From the NCBI RefSeq assembly GCF_029544075.1, contig NZ_JAJQJH010000004.1:124001-188000 (forward strand): DNA of 64,000 nucleotides, given 5' to 3'. Positions 40,734 to 48,129 of the stretch are shown one piece after another. Numbering within the stretch: the stretch's first letter is position 1; each line of letters opens with the position of its first letter. The stretch is from Chromohalobacter canadensis (GTDB taxonomy: Bacteria > Pseudomonadota > Gammaproteobacteria > Pseudomonadales > Halomonadaceae). A model generated the notes under the pieces. The model saw only the letters and a list, made by a program, of their open reading frames with translations. It had not been told where the DNA came from and did not search any database. Both the position numbers and the translations under genes were made by a program.

Positions 40734-41012
40734 ATGCAGCGTCTACCTATTGTTCTTGGTCTGGGGCTCGGACTCATTATCGGCGCCAGCGCCTCGCTTG
40801 CCGTCGCGCAGCCGTCCCCGGACATCACCGTGCGCCAGGACGACAACCGCACACTCAAGGAATACCGCGTCAACGGCGAGCTCTATGCCATCGAGATCGT
40901 ACCCCGGCAAGGTGCCAGCTACTTCCTGATCGACGACGACGGCGACGGCAACTTCGAGCGCCGCGATACCACTCGCGTCGAGGTGCCCGACTGGGTCACC
41001 GGCGGCGAATGA
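40734..41012 (+). CDS. DUF2782 family exported protein
   Basis: A 92-residue exported protein. A signal peptide (about 1-26, LGLGLGLIIGASASLAVAQ) precedes a small domain with EYRVNGELYAIEIVPRQG and an acidic DDDGDGNFERRD stretch resembling DUF2782. GAGGAGATC gives a strong ribosome-binding site and fixes the start at 40734. It lies between polA and thrB, an arrangement I recall for DUF2782 genes in pseudomonads. Function unknown; the acidic loop might bind a cation, but that is speculation. Confidence 0.82.
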   Translation: MQRLPIVLGLGLGLIIGASASLAVAQPSPDITVRQDDNRTLKEYRVNGELYAIEIVPRQGASYFLIDDDGDGNFERRDTTRVEVPDWVTGGE

Positions 41013-41073
41013 TGTTGCCTGCCGCATATCAACGACCTCACGCATGGCGGTAGGACTGCCCGCGACAAGCCGC

Positions 41074-41079
41074 TACAAT
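41074..41079 (+). promoter_or_regulatory. Possible -10 box upstream of thrB
   Basis: TACAAT (five of six positions) lies 30 bases before the thrB start, between the DUF2782 gene and thrB. The expected -35 region reads TAGGAC, which is poor, so it is a weak promoter candidate. Confidence 0.3.
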
Positions 41080-41108
41080 GCGCGATTGGCACCCCGGGCG
41101 AGAGACAC

Positions 41109-42086
41109 ATGGCCGTATTCACTCCTTTGACCGAGACCCAGGTCGAACGCTTTCTCAAGCGTTTCGCTATCGGCACGTTGACCACACTGGAAGGCGTGCC
41201 CAGTGGTACGGAGAACTCCACCTTCTTCGTCACAACCGACCAAGGGCGCTTCGTGCTCACCCTGTTCGAGCAGGGCGAAAGCGACGAGCTGCCTTTCTTC
41301 GTGGCGTTGCTCGACTATTTCGACGAACACCGGTTACCCGTAGCAGGCCCCGTTCACGATCGTGATGGCATCGCTCTACAAGAGCTCGCCGAGCGTCCGG
41401 CGCTGCTGTTCCCGCGCCTTCCGGGGCGTCATCCCGAATCACCGACGCTCGCCCAGTGCCGCGAACTCGGCGATGCCCTGGGGCGCATGCACAAGGTCTC
41501 GCAGCGCTTCGAAGGCCAGCGCCCCAACCCCCGTGACCTGCACTGGCTATCCAGCGCGCAGCACAAGGTCATGAGCTACCTGTCCGAGGCCGATCAGCGC
41601 TTGATGGGCGAGGAGATCGACGCTTATCAAGGCATTTTCGGCGATGCCCCATCGCTTCCCCAGGGTGCGATCCACGGCGACCTGTTTCGCGACAACACCC
41701 TCTTCGACGGCGACCGGCTGGGTGGCATCATCGACTTCTACAATGGCTGCACCGGCGATTTGCTCTTCGACCTGGCCATCGTCGTCAACGACTGGGCCAG
41801 CGCTGCCGACGGCCGTTTCGACGAAGCCCGCTACACGGCGCTCCTCGGCGCCTACCAGGCGCGCCGTCCGCTGACCGAAACCGAGCAGACGCTGTGGCCG
41901 GTGATGCTGCGCATGACGGCATTACGCTACTGGCTCTCGCGACTGCTGGTCGTCTACGTCGACCCGCCCGCGCACGACCTCACGCCCAAGGACCCCAGCC
42001 AGTACCGCCATATGCTCTTAAAGCGCCTCGAGCACGGCGCCCCGCCCTTGCCATCCGCCAATCCGGCTCCGTCACACACGCTGTAA
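41109..42086 (+). CDS. thrB: homoserine kinase (aminoglycoside-phosphotransferase fold)
   Basis: ATP-dependent homoserine kinase of threonine synthesis, the APH-fold (type II) form found in pseudomonads and relatives rather than the GHMP form. The 325-residue protein starts MAVFTPLTETQVERFLKRFAIG. It has the N-lobe GTENSTFFV, the catalytic motif AIHGDLFRDNTLF with the Brenner aspartate, and the metal motif GGIIDFYNGCTGD. Placement after polA and the DUF2782 gene is family-typical. Confidence 0.92.
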   Translation: MAVFTPLTETQVERFLKRFAIGTLTTLEGVPSGTENSTFFVTTDQGRFVLTLFEQGESDELPFFVALLDYFDEHRLPVAGPVHDRDGIALQELAERPALLFPRLPGRHPESPTLAQCRELGDALGRMHKVSQRFEGQRPNPRDLHWLSSAQHKVMSYLSEADQRLMGEEIDAYQGIFGDAPSLPQGAIHGDLFRDNTLFDGDRLGGIIDFYNGCTGDLLFDLAIVVNDWASAADGRFDEARYTALLGAYQARRPLTETEQTLWPVMLRMTALRYWLSRLLVVYVDPPAHDLTPKDPSQYRHMLLKRLEHGAPPLPSANPAPSHTL

Positions 42087-42167
42087 GACTTCTTTAAGAA
42101 ACGCGGCATAGGCTGGAAACGTCATCGACGGCGGAGCACGACGCTTCGCCCTGGACGGGAGCTTCCT

Positions 42168-42470
42168 ATGCCCACCTTCACGCACGTCGTCACGACCGTA
42201 CGCCCCCTTCGCATCATCTCTGCCACCCAGCATCGCTACCTGCGCTTCGGCTGCGCGTCGCTGGCCCTGGCACTCACGGCTCTGGCTTGGCAATCCCAAG
42301 GCACGATGCCCGCCCTGATACTCACCTTCGGCCTTTGCAGCGCGCTACTGGGTGACGCCATGCAGCGCACAGGCGCTTCCGAGCGCCGGGATGCCGCATT
42401 CGGTGAGGCACTCACGCATCTCGGCATGGCCAGTGCCGCCACTCTCGGTGTGCTGTTTATTCTGCGATGA
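42168..42470 (+). CDS. Small predicted membrane protein, function unknown
   Basis: A 100-residue product with two or three hydrophobic segments (about 27-43, 47-62 and 82-99) and a charged middle (QRTGASERRDAAFGEA). GGGAGCTTCCT before the ATG is a reasonable ribosome-binding site. It lies alone between thrB and speA. No family is recognised. The hydrophobic pattern and ribosome-binding site favour a real gene, but an 81-base gap on one side and no coupling leave doubt. Confidence 0.6.
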   Translation: MPTFTHVVTTVRPLRIISATQHRYLRFGCASLALALTALAWQSQGTMPALILTFGLCSALLGDAMQRTGASERRDAAFGEALTHLGMASAATLGVLFILR

Positions 42471-42486
42471 ACGCGCCGGCGACTCT

Positions 42487-42514
42487 TTGCAGCCCTGCAT
42501 GCGAGCGGCATAAT
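42487..42514 (+). promoter_or_regulatory. Possible promoter of speA
   Basis: TTGCAG (42487-42492) and CATAAT (42509-42514) are 16 bases apart and lie 50 bases before the speA start. The -10 is good (five of six) and the -35 weak (three of six). Confidence 0.35.
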
Positions 42515-42563
42515 GCCAGCCCGTTCGTTCACTGGGCCGCGCCGGCCCGTCCAGGAGTGCGCC

Positions 42564-44465
42564 ATGACCTCGCCCGCCGAACAGGCCCGCCGCACCTACA
42601 ACATCGATCAGTGGGGCAGCGGCTACTTCGACGTCGACGACGCCGGTCATGCCGTCGTGTGCCCGCTGGGCGGCAACACCGACGGCCCCGCCCTGCCACT
42701 CAACGCCCTGGTCGACGAGTTGCGCCGCGCGGGATTGCGTCTGCCGGTGCTGGTGCGTTTCACCGACATCCTGCATGACCGCGTCGAGCAGCTGTGCGCC
42801 GCTTTCGATAACGCCATGCAGGATGAAACCTATACCGGCGGCTACACCGCCGTGTATCCCATCAAGGTCAATCAGCAACGCCGCGTAGTGGAAGAAATGC
42901 TCGCCACCCAGGCACGCGGCCATGGGCGGGTCGGCCTCGAGGCCGGCAGCAAGCCGGAACTGCTCGCGGTGCTAGCGCTCTCCGGCGACGGCCCCTCGCT
43001 GATCGTCTGCAACGGCTACAAGGACCGCGAATACGTGCGCCTGGCGCTGATGGGCGAGAAGCTCGGCCATCGCGTCTACCTGGTGGTCGAGAAGCATTCC
43101 GAACTCACCCTGATTCTCGAGGAAGCCGCGCGCCTGCAGGTCACGCCGCGCATCGGCCTACGCGCACGGCTAGCCTCGGTGGGCAAGGGCAAGTGGCAGA
43201 ACTCGGGCGGCGAGAAGTCCAAATTCGGGCTCACCGCCAGCCAGATCCTCGACGTGGTCGAACGCCTGCGCAATGCCGATGCGCTGGCCAGCCTGCAGCT
43301 GGTGCATTTCCATCTCGGCTCGCAGATCGCCAACATCCGCGACATCCAGCGCGGCCTGCGTGAATGCGCCCGCGTCTATCAAAGCCTGCGCGCCCTGGGC
43401 GCCCCGGTGGATACCGTCGATGTCGGCGGTGGCCTGGGCATCGACTACGAAGGCACCCGTTCGCGGAGTTTCTGCTCGATCAACTATTCGATGCATGAAT
43501 ATGCCAGCAACGTGGTGTGGGCCTTCCGTCAGGTCTGCGACGCTGAAGGCTTACCGCATCCGCATCTGATTTCCGAATCGGGGCGCGCCCTGACCGCACA
43601 TCACGCGGTGCTGATTACCAACGTCATCGGCGAGGAACGCTTGAGCGAGGAAGCGCCCACGCAACGCCTCGGCGGCGATGCCGAGCTCGACGAATTGTGG
43701 CGCGTGCACGCCAAGCTGGACACCACGCAGGAACCGCGCGGTCTCGCCGAAGCCTATCATGACCTGGTGCAGGCCATCGGCGAACTGCAGGACCGCTTCG
43801 TGCTGGGCCTGGCGAGCCTCGATGCGCGTGCCGAGGGCGAGACGGTCTACTTCGCTGCCTGCCGGCGCCTGAGCGCACAGCTCGACCCACGCAACCGCGC
43901 CCATCGCGAAATCGCCGATGAACTCGCCGAGAAGCTCGCCGACAAGTTGTTCGTCAACTTCTCGCTGTTCCAGTCGGTGCCCGATGTGTGGGGCATCGAC
44001 CAGGTATTCCCGGTGCTGCCGCTCACCGGGCTCGACCGCCCGCCCACGCGGCGTGGCGTGATCCAGGACATCACCTGCGATAGCGACGGGCGCATCGACT
44101 GCTATGTCGACGGTCAGGGGCTGGAAGCGACGCTCCCGCTACCCGAATGGCAGGACGGCGAGGACAAGCTGCTGGGGCTATTTCTGGTCGGCGCCTATCA
44201 GGAAATCCTCGGCGATCTGCACAACCTGTTCGGCGACACCGACGCCGTGGACGCCACGCTGGACGCTAACGGCCAATGGCGACTCAGCAATCACCAGCAG
44301 GGCGATACCGTCGCCGACGTGCTGCGTTACGTGAACTTCGACGCCGACGAACTCAGCCAGCGCCTATCGCGCCAGCTCCAGGACAGCGCACTGAGCGATG
44401 CCCAGCGCGACGACTTCATGCGCGATCTCGCCGCTGGCCTGGAAGGTTACACCTATCTGGAGTGA
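42564..44465 (+). CDS. speA: biosynthetic arginine decarboxylase
   Basis: PLP-dependent fold-III enzyme converting arginine to agmatine, the entry to putrescine synthesis. The 633-residue protein has the PLP lysine K101 in AVYPIKVNQQR. A glycine-rich phosphate-binding segment (VDVGGGLGIDYEG) and the long insertions of the SpeA type follow, with HPHLISESGRALTAHHAVLI and a C-terminal region ending LEGYTYLE. AGGAGTGCGCC precedes the start at 42564. Convergent with the FAH-family gene; together with aruH/aruI it puts two arginine-consuming routes within 10 kb. Confidence 0.94.
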   Translation: MTSPAEQARRTYNIDQWGSGYFDVDDAGHAVVCPLGGNTDGPALPLNALVDELRRAGLRLPVLVRFTDILHDRVEQLCAAFDNAMQDETYTGGYTAVYPIKVNQQRRVVEEMLATQARGHGRVGLEAGSKPELLAVLALSGDGPSLIVCNGYKDREYVRLALMGEKLGHRVYLVVEKHSELTLILEEAARLQVTPRIGLRARLASVGKGKWQNSGGEKSKFGLTASQILDVVERLRNADALASLQLVHFHLGSQIANIRDIQRGLRECARVYQSLRALGAPVDTVDVGGGLGIDYEGTRSRSFCSINYSMHEYASNVVWAFRQVCDAEGLPHPHLISESGRALTAHHAVLITNVIGEERLSEEAPTQRLGGDAELDELWRVHAKLDTTQEPRGLAEAYHDLVQAIGELQDRFVLGLASLDARAEGETVYFAACRRLSAQLDPRNRAHREIADELAEKLADKLFVNFSLFQSVPDVWGIDQVFPVLPLTGLDRPPTRRGVIQDITCDSDGRIDCYVDGQGLEATLPLPEWQDGEDKLLGLFLVGAYQEILGDLHNLFGDTDAVDATLDANGQWRLSNHQQGDTVADVLRYVNFDADELSQRLSRQLQDSALSDAQRDDFMRDLAAGLEGYTYLE

Positions 44466-44488
44466 GCGGATGTGACACCGTTCGCCTT

Positions 44489-45166
44489 TCAGCGCGTCTG
44501 CGTGGATGCCTCCAGCCCAAACGAGCTACTCAGCGACAGCTGGGCATTGCGGGGTAACGGCCCCACGCCGGCCGGCGTGCCGGTGAGCACCACATCGCCG
44601 GGCTGTAGCGTGAAATGTTGCGACATCTCGGCCAATAGCTCAGGAATGGCGAACAGCATGTCGCGCGTCTCGCCGGTTTGACGGCGCTCGCCGTCGATAT
44701 CCAGCGTGAAGCGCAACGTCGCCCAATCGGGCACCTCATCCAACGCCACGAACGTCGACAGCGGGCAAGCGCCGTCGAATGCCTTGGCAACTTCCCACGG
44801 ATGCCCCTTTTCCTTCAATTGCGACTGCACGTCGCGCAGCGTCAAATCAAGCGCCAGCCCGAGGCCTGCGACCGCTTGCTGCGCGGATTCAGCACTCGCC
44901 GCACTCAGACGCTTGCCGATCAGTAGCGCCAGCTCGGTTTCGAAATGCACCTCGCCACGCGTGAATTGCTCGGCGATGTCGTGTGCCATGGGCACCGCGC
45001 TGGTGGCAGGCTTGATGAACAACAGCGGTGCGCTGGGCACCGGGTTATCGAGTTCGCGAGCGTGCTCGGCGTAGTTGCGCCCCACGCAGACGATCTTGCC
45101 CAGCATATGGGGAAAGACACCGCCATCGGCCAGACGGGTCACGAACGGTTGGGCCGGGGTGGGCAT
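44489..45166 (-). CDS. fumarylacetoacetate hydrolase family protein
   Basis: Metal-dependent hydrolase or isomerase of the FAH superfamily, of the short acylpyruvase/YcgM-like type. The 225-residue protein has KIVCVGRNYAEHARELDN, the metal-binding HFETELALLIGK with two acidic ligands, LTLRDVQSQLKEKGHPW and the GDVVLTGTPAGVG turn. Likely acts on beta-keto-acid-type substrates such as acylpyruvates; the exact substrate cannot be read. It follows the AraC-type regulator on the same strand, after a terminator, so it may be independently expressed. Confidence 0.88.
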   Translation of the reverse strand: MPTPAQPFVTRLADGGVFPHMLGKIVCVGRNYAEHARELDNPVPSAPLLFIKPATSAVPMAHDIAEQFTRGEVHFETELALLIGKRLSAASAESAQQAVAGLGLALDLTLRDVQSQLKEKGHPWEVAKAFDGACPLSTFVALDEVPDWATLRFTLDIDGERRQTGETRDMLFAIPELLAEMSQHFTLQPGDVVLTGTPAGVGPLPRNAQLSLSSSFGLEASTQTR

Positions 45167-45184
45167 GCAGACTCCTTGGCAATC

Positions 45185-45202
45185 AAAAAAGCGCCGTGGC
45201 GC
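45185..45202 (-). terminator. Intrinsic terminator after the AraC-type regulator
   Basis: On the minus strand GCGCCACGGCGC forms a tight hairpin followed by six T. It lies 48 bases after the regulator stop and just before the FAH-family start. Confidence 0.7.
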
Positions 45203-45236
45203 GAAGATTCGAGTCTAACGCGACCGCCGGCGCTTC

Positions 45237-45266
45237 ACACGGTGCCTCTCTACACGGTACCTCTCT
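45237..45266. repeat. 15-bp tandem duplication across the regulator stop codon
   Basis: ACACGGTGCCTCTCT (45237-45251) is followed directly by ACACGGTACCTCTCT (45252-45266), one mismatch. The right copy encodes the last residues of the AraC-type regulator up to the first base of its stop codon; the left copy starts within that stop. It looks like a recent slipped-strand duplication at the 3' end of the gene. Confidence 0.7.
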
Positions 45267-46263
45267 CAGCCGTCGCGCTGGGCCGCTCACCGAAACGTGC
45301 CTGGTAGACGCGTGAGAAGTGTGCCAAATGCACGAAACCGCTGGTCAGAGCGGCCTCGGTCACCCGGCAACGACTATCGGCAAGCAGACGGCGTGCATAG
45401 TCGAGGCGCATGCCCAGGTAGCACTGCTTGGGGGTTTCTCCGAAATGTGCCATGAACAGGCGCGTCAACTGACGCTGGGACTGGCCGATCAGGCGACATA
45501 TCTCGGGGATCGACAAGACCTGGTCGAGGTGGGTTTCCATCACCGCCAGCGCGCGGACCACGCTGCGCGGCAAATCCTCCAAGGTACGCGCCGCGCCGGC
45601 CTTCCAGGCCTCCTCCTCGGAAACGCGCTGGTGCACCAGTTGACGTCCTACGGCATTGGCCAGCGCCGGTCCGTAATCGTGTTCGATCCATTGCAGCATC
45701 ATGTCGATGCCCGCCGAGCCGCCAGAGCCGGTCAAGCGCTGCCCGGCGAATTCGAAGCGCGCTTCGCTGACGCTAATATGCGGAAACTCCGCACGGAAGG
45801 CCGGTACGCTCTCCCAATGCAGCGCCACGCGATGCTGGTCGAGCAAGCCCGCCCGGGCGAGAATGAAAGGCCCGGTATCGAGCCCGCCGACACGCCCACC
45901 ATGCGCCGCAACGTGCCGCAGCACCGCGCGCTCGGCGCCGGTCACGCTGACTTCTGCCTCGTACGAGGAGATCACCATCAGCAAATCGCCGAGGGCGTGC
46001 TCTGCCAGAGCACCCTCGACCTCGATGCGCACACCGTTGCTGGCCACGACCGCTTCGCCATCCGCCGAGAGCAACCGCCAAGCGAACAGCTCGCGACCAA
46101 AGCGGTTGGCCACGCGTAACGGCTCGAGCAGGCAAAAAAGCGTCAGCATCGAGAAGTTGGGTACCAGCCAGACGTTCACGGTATGCGCCGCGTCGCCGGG
46201 CTTGGGAACCGGGGGTTGCTCGGGACGGGGATAGGGCCAATCGGTTCGGGTATGCTCGCTCAT
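45250..46263 (-). CDS. GlxA/CdhR-type AraC family transcriptional regulator
   Basis: A 337-residue regulator with an N-terminal DJ-1/PfpI-like amidotransferase-fold sensing domain (about 28-195, VNVWLVPNFSMLTLFCLLEPLRVANR). A C-terminal AraC double helix-turn-helix follows (about 235-330), with SIPEICRLIGQSQRQLTRLFMAHFGETPKQCYLGMRLDYARRLL-type sequence. This architecture is that of GbdR, CdhR and ArgR-like activators of glycine betaine, carnitine and arginine catabolism in pseudomonads. It diverges from the nine-gene operon starting at 46391 and is its likely activator. The inducer is unknown: a quaternary amine or arginine are both reasonable. Confidence 0.9.
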   Translation of the reverse strand: MSEHTRTDWPYPRPEQPPVPKPGDAAHTVNVWLVPNFSMLTLFCLLEPLRVANRFGRELFAWRLLSADGEAVVASNGVRIEVEGALAEHALGDLLMVISSYEAEVSVTGAERAVLRHVAAHGGRVGGLDTGPFILARAGLLDQHRVALHWESVPAFRAEFPHISVSEARFEFAGQRLTGSGGSAGIDMMLQWIEHDYGPALANAVGRQLVHQRVSEEEAWKAGAARTLEDLPRSVVRALAVMETHLDQVLSIPEICRLIGQSQRQLTRLFMAHFGETPKQCYLGMRLDYARRLLADSRCRVTEAALTSGFVHLAHFSRVYQARFGERPSATAERGTV

Positions 46264-46390
46264 GGCTAAAAGCGTCTATTAAATGGCGAATTAGTGCAAA
46301 TCTCGTTCGATCAATCCGCCTAGGGTAGGGAAACGCCTTGGCACATACGCCGGGCAGTCGACCCCATGCCAGCAGTGGAGAGCATCGTTC

Positions 46391-47554
46391 ATGTCCATTT
46401 CCGCCGACGTCGAACTCCAGGACGCAGGGCGCCGTCTCATTCTGCACGCCGCCGGCCAGCGGCATGAATTCGCCGCCCTCTGGCTACGTGAGCGAGCGCC
46501 GGACGCGACCACGCTCGATACCCGCACCGGGCAGCGCTTGATCGAGGCCTCCCAACTGCCACTGACATTGCACGTCGAATCGGCGAGTTTCGACGCGCAG
46601 ACCCTGCACGTGTGCTTCAGCGATGGTCACGTTACCGCCTACGCGCTAGATGAATTGCTCGACGACGCAGCGCCCGACAATGCCGACATCGCGTCCGGGC
46701 TCAGCTTATGGGACGCCGAGCTCGAAACGTTGCCTCAAGCCACCTTCGACGCGGCGCTCGAGGACGACGGCGCCCTGCTGGCGATGCTCGAAGACTTGCA
46801 CCGCTACGGCTTCGTCAAGGTCAGCGGCGTGCCCTGCGAGGAGGACGGCATGCAGCCGTTGATCGACCGCATCGGCCCGCTGCGCCGCACCAACTGGGGT
46901 GGCATCGCCGACGTCAAATCGGTGGCCAACGCATACGATCTGACCATGACGCAACGCGGGCTCGAGCCGCACACCGACAATCCCTATCGTGATCCGATTC
47001 CCGGCTACATCTGGCTGCATTGTCTGAGCAACGCCGCCGCCGGGGGCGACAGCACGCTCACCGACGGCTTCATGGCGGCGCAGCGTCTCAAGGCCGAAGC
47101 GCCCGAAGATTTCGACTGCCTGGCGCGTCTCTCGACGCAGTTTCGCTATACCGACGCCACCACCGACCTGGAAAGCGAAGGTCCGCTGATCGAACTCGAT
47201 AGCCAAGGGCGACTGGCGCGCGTGCGCTACTCCAACCGCACCGAACGCATCGCGGCCCACGACGCGGCGCTGCTTGAGCGTTACTACGCCGCGCGTCAAC
47301 GCTTCTATCGCTTGATCACCGACGAGGCGCTGACCGTGCATCTCAAGCTCGGTCCAGGCGACATGCTGATCATGGACAACTATCGGCTGCTGCACGGCCG
47401 CACCGCGTACCAGCTCGAGGGGGGCGTGCGTCACCTGCGTCAGGGCTATGTCGACCGCGACAGCACCGCCAGTCGGCGACGCGTTCTCGGCGCCCAGCTC
47501 GCCGAGAACGCGCAGCACGGCGCATCGCATACCGCTCAAGGAGTCACCCCATGA
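46391..47554 (+). CDS. TauD-family Fe(II)/2-oxoglutarate dioxygenase, TmpA-like (gamma-butyrobetaine-hydroxylase-like)
   Basis: Non-haem iron oxygenase of 387 residues. An N-terminal DUF971-like domain (about 10-95) precedes a TauD core (about 125-355). The iron ligands H194 and D196 (EPHTDNPYRDP) and H335 (LLHGR) are visible, with R347 or R350 as the 2-oxoglutarate arginine. Overall it looks like gamma-butyrobetaine dioxygenase. However, the N-terminal LWLRERAPDATTLD segment lacks the cysteines that bind zinc in true gamma-butyrobetaine hydroxylases. The next gene is an HD-domain oxygenase. This pairing matches TmpA/TmpB, in which TmpA hydroxylates 2-(trimethylammonio)ethylphosphonate. GTGGAGAGC precedes the start. 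First gene of the operon; its stop overlaps the next start (ATGA). Confidence 0.72.
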   Translation: MSISADVELQDAGRRLILHAAGQRHEFAALWLRERAPDATTLDTRTGQRLIEASQLPLTLHVESASFDAQTLHVCFSDGHVTAYALDELLDDAAPDNADIASGLSLWDAELETLPQATFDAALEDDGALLAMLEDLHRYGFVKVSGVPCEEDGMQPLIDRIGPLRRTNWGGIADVKSVANAYDLTMTQRGLEPHTDNPYRDPIPGYIWLHCLSNAAAGGDSTLTDGFMAAQRLKAEAPEDFDCLARLSTQFRYTDATTDLESEGPLIELDSQGRLARVRYSNRTERIAAHDAALLERYYAARQRFYRLITDEALTVHLKLGPGDMLIMDNYRLLHGRTAYQLEGGVRHLRQGYVDRDSTASRRRVLGAQLAENAQHGASHTAQGVTP

Positions 47555-48129
47555 ATCAGGCGACCTTCACTCGTTTCGATGAAAGCACGCAAGACGACTG
47601 GGCATTGATCGACGCGCATTTTCAGCGCTACCAGAACGATGCCAGCCGACGCGTGCTCGAACACCTGTTGCGCCTCAAGGGGGATACCCACGGCTACCCC
47701 GTCGACCGCTACGAGCATTGCCTGCAAACCGCCACCCGCGCGCTGGAGGCCGGTGCCGACGAGGAAACCGTGGTCTGCGCCCTGCTCCATGACATCGGCG
47801 ATGACCTGGCCCCCGCCAATCATGCGGAAATTGCCGCGGCGATTCTCGAACCGTTCATCGACCCGCTCAATGTGTGGATGATTCGTCATCACGAGCTGTT
47901 TCAGGGCTACCACTACCGCGCCTTCTATGGCTTGGATCCTCACGCTCGCGAGGCCTATCGCGATCATCCCGCCTACGCGCGCACCGTGCGCTTCTGCGAT
48001 GAGTGGGACCAGTGTGCCTTCGACCCCAACTACCCCACCCGCCCCCTCGAGGATTTCATGCCCATGGTCGAGCGTGTCATGTCACGTCCGCCGTTTGGCG
48101 AAACTCCCAGTGTCGAGGGCTCGGTATGA
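47551..48129 (+). CDS. HD-domain mixed-valent diiron oxygenase, TmpB/PhnZ-like
   Basis: A 192-residue HD-domain protein, usually annotated as a phosphohydrolase. Candidate ligands are H56 (in YEHCLQTA), H80-D81 (LLHDIGDD), H91 (ANHAEI), H113/H114 (RHHELFQGY) and D150 (RFCDEWDQ). The EHxLQxA start and the spacing of these residues resemble PhnZ, a diiron oxygenase that cleaves a C-P bond. Together with the oxygenase encoded by the overlapping upstream gene it fits TmpB, which oxidises the hydroxylated trimethylammonium phosphonate to glycine betaine and phosphate. Overlaps both neighbours by ATGA. Assignment by motif and context; a plain HD phosphohydrolase remains possible. Confidence 0.68.
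   Translation: MNQATFTRFDESTQDDWALIDAHFQRYQNDASRRVLEHLLRLKGDTHGYPVDRYEHCLQTATRALEAGADEETVVCALLHDIGDDLAPANHAEIAAAILEPFIDPLNVWMIRHHELFQGYHYRAFYGLDPHAREAYRDHPAYARTVRFCDEWDQCAFDPNYPTRPLEDFMPMVERVMSRPPFGETPSVEGSV

Noticed and set aside
46350-46390. A sigma-54 promoter suggested by TTGGCAC upstream of the TmpA-like gene
   Set aside because: The GC dinucleotide required 10 bases after the GG is absent; the spacing to the next GC is wrong.
46391-47554. Straight annotation as gamma-butyrobetaine hydroxylase (carnitine synthesis)
   Set aside because: The N-terminal zinc cysteines are missing and the gene is ATGA-coupled to an HD-domain oxygenase, which fits TmpA better; no carnitine metabolic genes are nearby.
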